A DNA stretch of 64,000 bases from a bacterium HR29 (GTDB lineage: Bacteria > Chloroflexota > Dehalococcoidia > Tepidiformales > Tepidiformaceae). This document shows, one piece after another, positions 37,120-46,021 of this stretch. Both the position numbers and the translations under genes were made by a program. Each line of letters begins with the position of its first letter. The first letter of the stretch is position 1. The DNA lies in NCBI GenBank assembly GCA_002898215.1, contig BEIF01000001.1, positions 777,602 to 841,601 of the forward strand. The letters are read 5' to 3'. A model generated the notes under the pieces. It was not told the origin of the DNA. It worked only from the letters and a program-made list of their open reading frames with translations, and did not search any database.

Positions 37120-38352
37120 ATGCTTCGGCTGTACTCGTCCCTTGGCCGCGCGGTGCTTCCGTTCCGCACCGTCGCCCCCGGGGAGGTGCGGATGTACGTG
37201 TGCGGCGTGACCCCCTATGACGTGACCCACCTGGGACACGCCTTCTCCTACGTCCAGTTCGATGCTCTGCGACGGTACCTCACGGCCCTCGGCTATCGCG
37301 TCCGGTACGTGCAGAACGTGACGGACATCGACGACGACATGATCGCGGTCTCGCGCCGTGAAGGGCGGCCCATCGCCGCCATCCGCGACGAGAACGACCG
37401 CCTCTTCCGCGCGGACCTCGACGCGCTGAACGTGCTCCGACCCACCGCCTACCCGTACGCGACCGACCATATCCCGCAGATCGTCGAGGCCACCGCCAAG
37501 CTCATCGAGCGCGGATACGCCTACGAGGTCGAAGGCGACGTGTTCTTCTCGGTGGAGCGGTTTCCGCGGTACGGCGCGCTCAACGGCGCATCGTTGGAAG
37601 AGCTCGCCCGCCGCGAGAATCCGGAGGCGAAGAAAGCGTGGAAACGGCGCCACCCGCTCGACTTCCTGCTGTGGCAGCGAACAGAGCCCGGCGAGCCGAG
37701 CTGGCCCAGCCCTTGGGGCGCCGGACGCCCGGGTTGGAGCATCGAGTGCACCGTGATGAGCATCGCCCACCTCGGCGAACAGATCGACATCCACGGCGGC
37801 GGGCGTGACTTGCTCTTTCCCCATCATGAGAACGAGATCGCCCAGGCCGAGTCGCTCACCGGCCGGAGCCCGTTCTGCACGTTCTGGCTCCACAACGGCA
37901 TGCTCCGCCTGGAAGGCGTGAAGATGAGCAAGTCGTTGGGGAACCTGGTCCTCGTCCGCGACCTCCTCCAGAAGGTTCCGCCGGCACACCTGCGGCTCTA
38001 TTTGCTCTCGTTCCACTACCGCTCCGACCCCGACTTCCGAGCCGGGGACCTCGAGCGCCTGGTGGAGCGGTACGAACGGCTCCGCGCGGCCGCTGCCGAG
38101 CCGGGGCCGCCGCGTTGGCCCGCTGCGGATGACCTTCCCACTGCTGTCCGGGACACGCTCGACGATGACTTCGACGTCCCGCGGGCGCTGGAGGCGCTCG
38201 ATGCGCTTGCCGGCCGCGTGCTCTCCGGCGCGGCCGGCTCCACCGAGAGAGCGGCGCTCCGTGCCGGTCTAGCCGTGTTGGGATTCGATTTCGCCGGTGC
38301 ACCCGGCCCCGCTACGGGCTGGCTGGAACCTGGCCCTGCGGGTCCCAAATGA
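37120..38352 (+). CDS. Short cysteinyl-tRNA synthetase / MshC-like ligase
   Basis: Class I synthetase fold of 410 residues that activates cysteine. The zinc and cysteine site begins with Cys28 in MYVCGVTPYDVTHLGHAF; the HIGH motif is HLGH at 37-40, and KMSKS is at 268-272. The stretch VTPYDVTHLGHA and the block PLDFLLWQ..PGEPSWPSPWGAGRPGW resemble MshC (mycothiol cysteine ligase), while FPHHENEIAQAE is CysRS-like. Only 138 residues follow KMSKS, about 50 fewer than in typical CysRS, so the anticodon-binding region is short. ATG 37120 has GGAGG upstream. I favour a cysteine--tRNA ligase of reduced size; MshC-type activity is the alternative. Confidence 0.75.
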   Translation: MLRLYSSLGRAVLPFRTVAPGEVRMYVCGVTPYDVTHLGHAFSYVQFDALRRYLTALGYRVRYVQNVTDIDDDMIAVSRREGRPIAAIRDENDRLFRADLDALNVLRPTAYPYATDHIPQIVEATAKLIERGYAYEVEGDVFFSVERFPRYGALNGASLEELARRENPEAKKAWKRRHPLDFLLWQRTEPGEPSWPSPWGAGRPGWSIECTVMSIAHLGEQIDIHGGGRDLLFPHHENEIAQAESLTGRSPFCTFWLHNGMLRLEGVKMSKSLGNLVLVRDLLQKVPPAHLRLYLLSFHYRSDPDFRAGDLERLVERYERLRAAAAEPGPPRWPAADDLPTAVRDTLDDDFDVPRALEALDALAGRVLSGAAGSTERAALRAGLAVLGFDFAGAPGPATGWLEPGPAGPK

Positions 38353-39523
38353 CCCCCGTGTCGAGGAGCCGCCGCAGTTCGGCTTCGGCGAACCCGAACT
38401 CCCGCAGCACTTCGAGCGTGTGGGCGCCGAGCTCCGGCGCAGGCCGGCTCAGGCGAGCAGGCGTGGCGCTCAACTGGATGTGCGGCCCGACGACGCGCTG
38501 GCGTCCGAAGCGGGGATGCTCCGTCTCGGCCAGGTACCCGTTGGCCCACGATTGCTCGTCCTCGGCCACCTCCGCGTAGCTTCGCACCAGGGCCGACGGG
38601 ACGTCCTCAGCCTCCAAACGCGCCAGCCAATAGGCCGAATCCTGAGTCTTGAACTGCGCCTCGAGGATGCGCTGGAGCTCCTCGCGATTGAGCCAGCGGC
38701 CGAGGCCGCGCGCGAACCGCTCGTCGTCGATAAGCTCCTCGAGATGCAACGCCCGACAGAGGCGCGGCCAGAACTTCTGGTCGGTGCAGACGATCATGAC
38801 CCAGCGGCCGTCGCGGCATTCGTAGTGGCCGGCGATGGGGGAGGCGCGGAACTCACGCGGTCGCTCCACGCCGAAATGCAGGTAGTGCAGGATCTCCGGC
38901 GCTTGGACGGCGAGCATGGTGCCGAGGAGCGAAACTTCGACCTTCTGGCCGATGCCGGTGCGCTCGCGCACGAAGAGGCCGGTCATCACCGCGAGGGCGA
39001 GATTCATGCCGCTCACCTGGTCCGCCAGGCCGGGGAAGGGCACCTCGGGCCGCTGACCAGGGCCACCTCCCGCGTGCTGGGAGTACCCGGAATGGGCCTG
39101 GGCGATCTGGTCGAACGACGGCAGCCGCGCGAGGGGGCCCTTCGTTCCCCAGCCCGTCGCCTGTCCGTACACGAGGCGCGGATTCCGCTCCCGAAGGGTT
39201 TCGTAGCCGAGGCCCCACTCCTCCATCGTCCCCGGCCGGAAGTTCTCCACCACCACATCCACCTGTTCGACCATCCGAAGGACGATCTCCCGCGCTTCAG
39301 GGCGCTTCAGGTCGATCACTACGGACCGCTTCCCACGGTCGAGAGCCTCCCAGAAGGCGCTGAAGCCGTCGGGCTCCTTCCAGAGACGTCGGCCGAAGTC
39401 GCCGACCCCAGGGGGCTCGACCTTGATGACGTCGGCCCCCAGGTCGGCCAGGATGACCGTGGCGAAGGGGCCTTGCTGGTAGCGGCTGAAGTCGAGGACT
39501 CGGATTCCGGCTAGTGGCTCCAT
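38312..39523 (-). CDS. Family III CoA-transferase (CaiB/BaiF)
   Basis: CoA-transferase of 403 residues. GIRVLDFSRYQQGPFAT and ADLGADVIKVEPP open the domain, NFRPGTMEEWGLGYE is typical, and the catalytic Asp is present at residue 168 in PGLADQVSGMN. It is transcribed toward the cysS-like gene and its last 41 bases overlap that gene's end on the other strand. It is not the partner of the CoA-transferase pair near 10 kb but a separate, complete-looking enzyme. The substrate is unknown; formyl-, succinyl- or alpha-methylacyl-CoA type cannot be told apart from the sequence alone. Confidence 0.85.
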   Translation of the reverse strand: MEPLAGIRVLDFSRYQQGPFATVILADLGADVIKVEPPGVGDFGRRLWKEPDGFSAFWEALDRGKRSVVIDLKRPEAREIVLRMVEQVDVVVENFRPGTMEEWGLGYETLRERNPRLVYGQATGWGTKGPLARLPSFDQIAQAHSGYSQHAGGGPGQRPEVPFPGLADQVSGMNLALAVMTGLFVRERTGIGQKVEVSLLGTMLAVQAPEILHYLHFGVERPREFRASPIAGHYECRDGRWVMIVCTDQKFWPRLCRALHLEELIDDERFARGLGRWLNREELQRILEAQFKTQDSAYWLARLEAEDVPSALVRSYAEVAEDEQSWANGYLAETEHPRFGRQRVVGPHIQLSATPARLSRPAPELGAHTLEVLREFGFAEAELRRLLDTGVIWDPQGQVPASP

Positions 39524-39531
39524 CGTGCGAC

Positions 39532-39537
39532 AGTCTA
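39532..39537 (-). promoter_or_regulatory. -10 element, leaderless CoA-transferase transcript
   Basis: TAGACT on the minus strand ends eight bases before the ATG at 39523, with no ribosome binding site in between. Confidence 0.5.
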
Positions 39538-39709
39538 CACTGCCGTCCGCCCGAGCGGGCGTTCACCCAACTTCCACCGTCCCTTCCCCTGGGCCCCGAC
39601 GACGCCACAGTCGAGGCGGCGCCTCCGGGGCGCGGCCTTCGCGCTCGAGTTCGTCGGGGACCGAGCACCGTTCGTACGCATGTTCACTTCGGCCTTGCGT
39701 CGCGCCCTT

Positions 39710-39751
39710 TTGGCGCCAACTCGCGCGATCCTGAGCGTTCACTCGAACGCT
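39710..39751 (+). repeat. Palindrome and hairpin upstream of the HD-GYP gene
   Basis: TTGGCGCCAA (39710-39719) is a perfect ten-base palindrome. Fifteen bases later AGCGTTC and GAACGCT (39734-39751) form a seven-base-pair hairpin with an ACTC loop. Both lie in the 260-base gap before the HD-GYP gene, within about 75 bases of its start. No known riboswitch motif is seen. Confidence 0.3.
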
Positions 39752-39783
39752 ACGACGGCTGTTGGCGCGAGCCCTGCCAGTCG

Positions 39784-41205
39784 ATGAGAAGCTACAGAAT
39801 GGTCGGCAAGCCCAGCCGGTGGCTGCGCGTGTTCATAGCCCTGGTGTTCGCCAGCGGAGCGGTGGCGTTCACGGCTGCCCTCTGGTGGCAGCCGCCGGAC
39901 GACGCAGCGGGGCTCGCGGTGCTCCTCATCCTGGCGGCGGCAAGCGAACGGTTCGCCTTCCGTCTCTACCGCGACGGCTGGGTGTCGGTCGCGTTCGCCG
40001 CGGCCGTCCTGGCGGCGGTCTGGCTCGGTGCAGGCCCGACGGTGCTGGTGGAGACCGCGGCCGTCCTGGCGGGGTACGCCTTCACCGACCGTTCGAAGCG
40101 GAAGCTGCTCTTCAATTTCGGCCAGGCGAACGTTGCCGGGCTCGCCGGTGCGCTCGCGGCGTGGCCTCTTCCCCCGCCAACCGAGGGCATCACGGGAGCG
40201 GCCGTGCTCGTGCTGGGCGGCCTCGTGGCCGGCGGTGCGATGTTCCTCGCCTCCTCGCTGCTGGTGTCGGTGGCGATGGCGCTGGACAGCGGCCGCCGCG
40301 CCGACGCGGTGTTCCTTTCCAACTTCGGGTGGCTCGTCCCGCACTACCTCGCGGTGGCGGCGGCTTCCGGCGGGTTCGCAGCTGTCTACGCGAACCTCGG
40401 CGTCCCGGGGCTGCTCGTTCTGGTGTTGCCGCTGGCAGCCAGCCGCTACGCCATGAAGCAGGTCATCGACAAGACGCGAGAGAACGTCCTTCGGCTGGAG
40501 CGCGCCAACGACGAGCTCCGGACTGCCTACGTCGAAATTCGCCAGATGTCGGAGCGCCTCGCCGAGGCCTACCGTGGGACCCTCGAATCCCTCGTGGCTG
40601 CGCTCGACATGCGGGACCAGGAAACGCGGGGGCACTCGGCACGGGTCGCAGCGCACGCCGTCGAGCTGGCCCGCGAGCTCGGGGTTCGGGACGAGGAAGA
40701 GCTCGCGATGATCTACCAGGGGGCGCTCATGCACGACGTCGGCAAGATCGGCGTTCCCGACGCCATCTTGCGCAAGAACGGGCCCCTCACCGAGGAGGAG
40801 TGGGAGTTCATGCGGCGACATCCGGCCCTCGGCTACCGAATCCTCGCCCAGGTCCCGTACCTCCGTCCAGCGGCCCGCATCGTCCTCGCCCATCACGAGC
40901 GGTGGGACGGCCAAGGATATCCGCGGGGACTGAAGGGCGAGCAGATCCCCCTCGGGGCGCGGATCTTCGCCGTCTGCGATACGTACGACGCCGTGGTTTC
41001 CGACCGGCCCTATCGCAAGGGCCAGCCGCCGGAGGCGGCATTACGAGAGATCCTCGCAGGGGCAGGAACCCAATTCGACCCGAAGGTGGTCGAGGCCTTC
41101 GAGGCGCTCTATCCGCGCTGGGAGCGGGAAACGGTGGAGGGCGGCCGGCCGATCTACCTGCCCCAGAGCGTCGCCCGGCGGGAGGCGCGCCGGCGAGCGA
41201 GCTAG
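39784..41205 (+). CDS. Membrane protein with HD-GYP phosphodiesterase domain
   Basis: Likely cyclic-di-GMP phosphodiesterase, 473 residues. About seven to eight membrane helices fill residues 10-225 (an uncharacterised membrane sensor region), then a coiled linker (LERANDELRTAYVEIRQM), then the HD-GYP domain: HSARV, the metal-binding MHDVGKIGVP, HHERWDGQGYP (the HHExxDGxGYP motif) and FAVCDTYDAVVSDRPYR. The true start is uncertain: ATG 39784 or 39799, neither with a clear ribosome binding site; an open frame reaches 39514 but reads as non-protein sequence. It is monocistronic, with a hairpin after its stop. Confidence 0.85.
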   Translation: MRSYRMVGKPSRWLRVFIALVFASGAVAFTAALWWQPPDDAAGLAVLLILAAASERFAFRLYRDGWVSVAFAAAVLAAVWLGAGPTVLVETAAVLAGYAFTDRSKRKLLFNFGQANVAGLAGALAAWPLPPPTEGITGAAVLVLGGLVAGGAMFLASSLLVSVAMALDSGRRADAVFLSNFGWLVPHYLAVAAASGGFAAVYANLGVPGLLVLVLPLAASRYAMKQVIDKTRENVLRLERANDELRTAYVEIRQMSERLAEAYRGTLESLVAALDMRDQETRGHSARVAAHAVELARELGVRDEEELAMIYQGALMHDVGKIGVPDAILRKNGPLTEEEWEFMRRHPALGYRILAQVPYLRPAARIVLAHHERWDGQGYPRGLKGEQIPLGARIFAVCDTYDAVVSDRPYRKGQPPEAALREILAGAGTQFDPKVVEAFEALYPRWERETVEGGRPIYLPQSVARREARRRAS

Positions 41206-41214
41206 GCTGGAAGC

Positions 41215-41251
41215 GGCCGCGGCGGACCGGTGCGAGCGGTCAGCCGCGGCC
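41215..41251. terminator. GC-rich hairpin between convergent HD-GYP and dnaG genes
   Basis: GGCCGCGGC pairs with GCCGCGGCC (nine base pairs), then after one mismatch GACC pairs with GGTC around a nine-base loop. It begins ten bases after the HD-GYP stop. No T tract follows, so it would work as a non-canonical or Rho-assisted stop. The 163 bases from there to the dnaG stop hold nothing else I can recognise. Confidence 0.5.
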
Positions 41252-41414
41252 TCGGGTGAGGTGCTCGACCTACCACCGGATGATCTTGGCCATTGGGGTT
41301 GGCACCTCCCGTGTGTCTGCCGGGCGGCGAGCCGCTCGGCCGTTCCTTCGTACACGAAGTGGACACACGGTGTCAACTCGGTGGCGAGCCATTCACCGCC
41401 GCTCCGAGCGGTGC

Positions 41415-43238
41415 CTACTGGAACTCGGGGACGTCGGGCCGATGGAGTGCCCGCCCCAGCTCCATCGCTTCGAACACCTTGTGAGCGGCGTCCGCCGCAC
41501 CCGGGTCGTCCACGTCCTCGCCCATCCAGAGGCGCCACGCTGCTTCCGCAAGCTTGGCCGAGCCGATCCGCGCTTCCAGTTCGGCGAGTTCGGCCGCCGC
41601 TGCCGCCAACCGTTCGCTCTGACGGTCGCGCAGGAGGCGCTGGAGCGCCTCCGTGGCGGCGCGCCGCGCCTCCTGGGGAGGGAGCGAGTCGGGAAGGCGG
41701 ACCCGCGAGAGCCGCTCCGCCCGCTCACGGAGGAGCTCGTCACTCGTCCAATCGCGCCCGTCGCGCCAGGCTGCGAACAGCCCCCGATTGAGTGCGTCGG
41801 CGAAGAGCGTTTCGGGAATGTGGCGGGCATGCTCGCGGAGGGTCGGATACCGGAGGAGGACGGCCAGGAAGATGTCCTCACGGGACGGCCGCTCGGGGTC
41901 GGCAGAGCCGCGCCGCACGGGCCGGAGAGTGGCCGAGCGCCGGGCTTGCCGCAGCCGTTCCCAAATTGCCGGCTCGGAGACGCCGAAGGTGTGCGCCAGC
42001 CGCTGGACGTAGATCCCTCGGTCGACGGGGTTCCGAAGCGCGAGGAGGACCGGCACCGCTCGCTCGATAGCCGCCCGAATCTCGGCGGGGGTCCCGGGGC
42101 GCTCCCCGCCAACGAGGCGCTGGAGAACGAACTCCGGAAACGGCTTCGCCTCGGCGATGAGTCTGCGCCACTCCTCCGGAGCCGCGCGCGCGACCTCGTC
42201 CGGGTCGCGACCTTGGGGAAGCTGGGCGACGAAGAGCTCGATGTCGGCAGCGGCAGCCAGCGACTCGGCCCCGCGGGTGGCCTGGACCGCCCCGAGCACA
42301 TCGCCGGCCCGCTCTGCAGCGGCGAAGCCTGCGGCGTCGGGGTCGAGCGCCAGGACGATGCGCTTCGCCCACCGCCGTAGGACCTTCGCGTGCTCCGCAG
42401 TGAGCGACGTTCCCATGGTGGCAACGACGTTGCGGAATCCCTCCTGCCATGGGCCGATGACGTCGAAGTACCCCTCGACGACGATCGCGGCGCCCGATTC
42501 GCGGATCGCGGCAGCAGCTTCGTGGAGGCCGAACAGCAAGCGGCCCTTATCGAAGAGCTCCGTCTGGGGGGAGTTGAGGTACTTCGGTTCTTCTCCCCGA
42601 AGGCTGCGACCGGCCAGGCCGACGAAGACTCCCCGCTCATCCGCGATGGGGATGATGATGCGTCCGCGGAAACGGTCGTACGGCGCCCCGTGCTCGGGAG
42701 TCACGGCCAGGCCCGTGGCCAGGAGGTCCTCGTCGGAGTAGCCGCGGGCGGCGAGATGGTCGCGGAGGACACGCCAGTCGTCGGGCGCCCACCCGAGGTG
42801 CCAGGCTGCGACCGTCTCCGGTTCCAGGCCGCGTCGTTCGAGGTAGGCTCGCGCCTCTTCGCCATCGGGGGAGCGTAGCTGGGATTCGTAGAAGGCGACC
42901 GCAGCGCTCACCACGCGGGCGAGGTGTTCGCGGCGGGAGCGCCGTTCCGGGGATTCCTCCGCCAGGGAAACGCCCGCCTCGCGGGCGAGCTCCGCCAGCG
43001 CCTCGCGGAAGCTGCAGTTGTCCCGCTTCATGACGAAGGAGAAGAGGTCGCCTCCTTCGCTGCAGGCGCCGAAGCAGCGCCAGGTGCCCCGGTCGGGGAA
43101 GACGTAGAACGAGGGCGTCTTCTCCGTGTGGAACGGGCACAAGCCGCGGAAGTTCCGCCCCGCTTTCTGGAGCCGGACGGTTCGCCCGATGTACGCCACG
43201 GGGTCGATGCGGCGCTTGATCTCGTCCACAGCGCTCAT
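41415..43238 (-). CDS. dnaG: DNA primase
   Basis: Makes RNA primers for replication; 607 residues, full length. The N-terminal CHC2 zinc finger uses Cys34, His37, Cys55 and Cys59 (CPFHTEKTP and CFGAC). The catalytic core has YDRFRGRIIIPI and the Toprim motifs IVVEGYFDV and LALDPDAAG. A C-terminal helical helicase-binding region follows. In many bacteria dnaG sits next to rpoD; here it does not. A possible -10 lies nine bases before the ATG. Confidence 0.95.
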   Translation of the reverse strand: MSAVDEIKRRIDPVAYIGRTVRLQKAGRNFRGLCPFHTEKTPSFYVFPDRGTWRCFGACSEGGDLFSFVMKRDNCSFREALAELAREAGVSLAEESPERRSRREHLARVVSAAVAFYESQLRSPDGEEARAYLERRGLEPETVAAWHLGWAPDDWRVLRDHLAARGYSDEDLLATGLAVTPEHGAPYDRFRGRIIIPIADERGVFVGLAGRSLRGEEPKYLNSPQTELFDKGRLLFGLHEAAAAIRESGAAIVVEGYFDVIGPWQEGFRNVVATMGTSLTAEHAKVLRRWAKRIVLALDPDAAGFAAAERAGDVLGAVQATRGAESLAAAADIELFVAQLPQGRDPDEVARAAPEEWRRLIAEAKPFPEFVLQRLVGGERPGTPAEIRAAIERAVPVLLALRNPVDRGIYVQRLAHTFGVSEPAIWERLRQARRSATLRPVRRGSADPERPSREDIFLAVLLRYPTLREHARHIPETLFADALNRGLFAAWRDGRDWTSDELLRERAERLSRVRLPDSLPPQEARRAATEALQRLLRDRQSERLAAAAAELAELEARIGSAKLAEAAWRLWMGEDVDDPGAADAAHKVFEAMELGRALHRPDVPEFQ

Positions 43239-43247
43239 GCCGGCCCC

Positions 43248-43253
43248 ATGGTA
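43248..43253 (-). promoter_or_regulatory. Possible -10 element of dnaG
   Basis: TACCAT on the minus strand ends nine bases before the dnaG ATG, again without a ribosome binding site. Weaker than the other cases because three of the nine intervening bases are G. Confidence 0.35.
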
Positions 43254-43325
43254 CGTTGGCCGAGCGCCGAACCCCGATACTGCCGTGACAGTCTGAACTA
43301 AGGCGCGGGGATTACGTCGTGGGCA

Positions 43326-44831
43326 TCACGGCAGCGTGATGGTGGTGCTTGCCACGACCGTACCGGAGATGACCACCTCCACGGTCGCGCTGCCGGAGGC
43401 CGCGGGGCGGGCGACCGTGAACTCCGCTTCCTGGCCCGAGGCGAGGGCGATGTTCCGTGTCGCCTGTTGCGATTCGCTCCCGGCCGTGACGCGAACGGTC
43501 ACGGAAGTAGCGGACAACGGGCCGCCGTCGTTGCGAATTCGGACGCGGACCTGATTCCCCTCGACAGCCGCGCTCGCGATGGAGAGGCTGGGCGCCGGAG
43601 TCGGCGGGGCCAGCGTGAAGGTCGCGCTGTTATTGTCCTCGGAGAGCTCCGCCACGGCGTTGCTGGGGTCGAGCGTCACGCGTACGGTGGCGGACCCGGT
43701 GATTGCGGCGCCGAGGTCGAAGGTCACCGTCGTGTTTCCGTTCTCGGGGATAGCCACCTGGAAGACGCGCGTGCGGCTCCCGTTCGGCAGTCCCGAGAGC
43801 TCGATCTCCAAGGGGCCCTCGTAGGCCACCGGGGAGAGGTTGGCGATGGTGACCGCGAGAACCGTGCCGCCGTTCCCAAGGGACGCGTTCACCGGAGTAA
43901 GGTCGGGCCGGTCACGCCCGGGCGTGGGCGAAGGCGACGGCGACGGCGAGGCCTCCGGAGTCGGAGTCTGCGTCGGCACGGGCGTGGGGGTAGGATCGCG
44001 CCGCGGGAGGAACTCGATCGAGTCGAGTAGGCGGATGGCGCTGCGCCGTACCCAGCCGCCGCCTTCGAGGAGCAGCCAGGCGTTGTCGGTGGTGCGCGCC
44101 GTGACCCGCACGCGGGCCCCTGCCTCGAGGGTGCGGAGAGATGGGTAGGAATCCCCCGGACCTGTCCGGACGGTGGTGGCCGCGATGACTTCGCCCTCGA
44201 TCGTCACGGGACGGTCGCCCACGGTCTCGACCCCGACCACGCGGATACGGTCGGATTCCTTCACCGCGCCCGATTGGAGGACCGCCCGTACCTGGAGCTC
44301 GTACACACCGGGCGTTTCCAGTCGGAAGCGCAGGAGGACGGAGTAGATGCCGTTCTGGGGCGGGCCTGGTTCGCGGCTGTCCACAAGCCGGCCGTTCAAG
44401 TACAGCTCGAAGCGCGCGATCGGCGCGTCGGCCGCGGCGCGTACGGCGACCTCGGCATCGGTGCCGACGGTGATCCGGTCTTCGTTCAGGGGTCGGTCGA
44501 TGACGAGGGCCGCCGTCGGCTCGGCAGTCCCGTCGGACCGGATGCTATCCAGCACGAGGTACGCAAGGACGGCCGCGAAGCCGAGCACGAGAGCGAGGAA
44601 GACGTACAGGAGCGGCTGGCGCGCCTCGCTCGGCTCCGACTCGGGGTACCCGTACTCCCATTCGGCCTCGTACGGCTCGTCTTCGTACCCGGGTTCCTCG
44701 ACCCACGCCGACGGCTCGGGCTCGTCCTGGCCGATGACGGGCTCGCCGGTGCCGTACCCGCCGATGACTGGCGGATACTCCTCGCCGATCACCGGCTCGC
44801 GGGGCGGCTCACGTCGAAAACGATCACTCAT
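43326..44831 (-). CDS. Single-pass membrane protein with SH3-like and CARDB-type domains
   Basis: Protein of 501 residues without a signal peptide. Residues 1-72 form an acidic cytoplasmic tail with PVIG three times (EPVIGEEYPPVIGG and GEPVIGQDE) and many Tyr, Glu and Pro. A single helix follows (about 75-95). Outside, there is an Ig-like segment (about 105-205), a bacterial SH3 domain (about 213-275, TVRTGPGDSYPSLRTLEAGARV), a Pro/Thr/Ser linker (about 285-310) and two CARDB-like repeats to the end (NLSPVAYEG.. and RIRNDGGPL..). Such proteins often bind or sense the cell envelope. Start 44831 or a GTG six bases earlier; no good ribosome binding site. Function not known. Confidence 0.75.
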   Translation of the reverse strand: MSDRFRREPPREPVIGEEYPPVIGGYGTGEPVIGQDEPEPSAWVEEPGYEDEPYEAEWEYGYPESEPSEARQPLLYVFLALVLGFAAVLAYLVLDSIRSDGTAEPTAALVIDRPLNEDRITVGTDAEVAVRAAADAPIARFELYLNGRLVDSREPGPPQNGIYSVLLRFRLETPGVYELQVRAVLQSGAVKESDRIRVVGVETVGDRPVTIEGEVIAATTVRTGPGDSYPSLRTLEAGARVRVTARTTDNAWLLLEGGGWVRRSAIRLLDSIEFLPRRDPTPTPVPTQTPTPEASPSPSPSPTPGRDRPDLTPVNASLGNGGTVLAVTIANLSPVAYEGPLEIELSGLPNGSRTRVFQVAIPENGNTTVTFDLGAAITGSATVRVTLDPSNAVAELSEDNNSATFTLAPPTPAPSLSIASAAVEGNQVRVRIRNDGGPLSATSVTVRVTAGSESQQATRNIALASGQEAEFTVARPAASGSATVEVVISGTVVASTTITLP

Positions 44832-44919
44832 TGTCACACAGGGGCGGGGGCCCTTGGCCGATTATCCGGAGCCGCTCACCGTAGTGGCAACCGAGACGCT
44901 CGTAGCCGCCCACCCGGCT

Positions 44920-45996
44920 TTACGCGATGCCGGGCCAGTCGAGCGCTTCTGGGCACCCGAGCTCCCGAGCGAGCCGGATGGCGAACCGGTCGGTCATGCC
45001 GCTGATGTAGTCGGCCGCGCGCCGTTCGACAGGGTCCTCCGGGAGGGAGAATCCGGGCGATATCTCCTCCGGGTGCTCGACGAAGTAGCGGAAGAGGAAA
45101 CGGACGATCGCCTTCCCCCGCTCGGCTTCGCGTCTCGTGGCGTCGTAGAAGTACACACGCTCGAACATGAAGTCGCGGAGGTCGTTCGCGAGGGCGTGGA
45201 CGCGGGGCGAAAAGGTGATGACGGGAGTCACGTTCGTTCCCCGCTCACCGGTTGCGTCCCAGCTCGCCTCGACGATGTCCCGGATCATCGTGTCGAGCCG
45301 CTCCCGGGTGTTGGCGCCCAGCTTCCAGGCCGCATCGGGCAGGTCCGCTTCGGTGATGACCCCGGCGCGGAGCGCGTCGTCGATGTCGTGATTCAGGTAC
45401 GCGATCGCGTCCGCTATCTTCACCACCTGGCCCTCGAGGGTGGCGGGGACGCCCCAACCTTCGGCCAGGATGTCCTCGCGCGCCTTGCTCGATTTCTCGA
45501 TTGCGTCGAGGACTTCGAACGTCAGATTGAGTCCCTGGCCGCCGTTCTCCAGCCGGTCGAGCACGCGCACCGATTGGTAGTTGTGGCGGAACCCCTCCGG
45601 CAGCAGCTCCGCCAGCGCCTCTTCTCCTGCGTGGCCGAAAGGCCCGTGGCCGATGTCGTGCCCCAGAGCCGCCGCTTCGGCGAGGTCCTCGTTCAGGTTG
45701 AGCGCCCGCGCGATCGTCCTCGCGACCTGCGCGACGAGCAGGGTATGCGTCATCCGGGTCACGAAGTGGTCCTGTTGGGGCGCGATGAACACCTGTGTCT
45801 TGTGCTTCAGGCGGCGAAATGCCTTCGTGTGGAGGATCCGGTCGCGGTCCCGCTGGTACTCGGTCCGGAGCGGCGAGGGCTCCTCCCGCCGTTTCCGGCC
45901 GCGGCTCGTCGCGGAACGCGCCGCGAACGGGCTGAGCGCCGCCTCGCGATCTTCGAGGCGGGCGCGGACCTTCCAGAGGTCGACTCCTTCAGCCAT
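44920..45996 (-). CDS. dgt: dGTP triphosphohydrolase-like HD-domain enzyme
   Basis: Removes triphosphate from dGTP or other dNTPs; 358 residues, the short Dgt type. YQRDRDRILHTKAFRRLKHKTQVF opens the conserved region (key parts: RDRILHTKAFRRL). The metal-binding HD motif is in ALGHDIGHGPFGHAGE, and HNYQSVRVLD follows. It lies 25 bases after ppsA on the same strand; the two are probably cotranscribed. Specificity for dGTP cannot be confirmed from sequence. Confidence 0.88.
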   Translation of the reverse strand: MAEGVDLWKVRARLEDREAALSPFAARSATSRGRKRREEPSPLRTEYQRDRDRILHTKAFRRLKHKTQVFIAPQQDHFVTRMTHTLLVAQVARTIARALNLNEDLAEAAALGHDIGHGPFGHAGEEALAELLPEGFRHNYQSVRVLDRLENGGQGLNLTFEVLDAIEKSSKAREDILAEGWGVPATLEGQVVKIADAIAYLNHDIDDALRAGVITEADLPDAAWKLGANTRERLDTMIRDIVEASWDATGERGTNVTPVITFSPRVHALANDLRDFMFERVYFYDATRREAERGKAIVRFLFRYFVEHPEEISPGFSLPEDPVERRAADYISGMTDRFAIRLARELGCPEALDWPGIA

Positions 45997-46000
45997 CGCC

Positions 46001-46017
46001 GCTCGGCAGCGCCGAGC
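46001..46017 (-). repeat. Small perfect hairpin between ppsA and dgt
   Basis: GCTCGGC-AGC-GCCGAGC forms a seven-base-pair stem with a three-base loop in the short gap between the ppsA stop and the dgt start. It may weaken readthrough or stabilise the upstream mRNA end. Confidence 0.35.
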
Positions 46018-46021
46018 TCCC

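Noticed and set aside
39514..39783. N-terminal extension of the HD-GYP protein
   Set aside because: The open frame is present, but the encoded text is Arg/Pro-rich, unlike protein, and would extend over the promoter of the divergent CoA-transferase.
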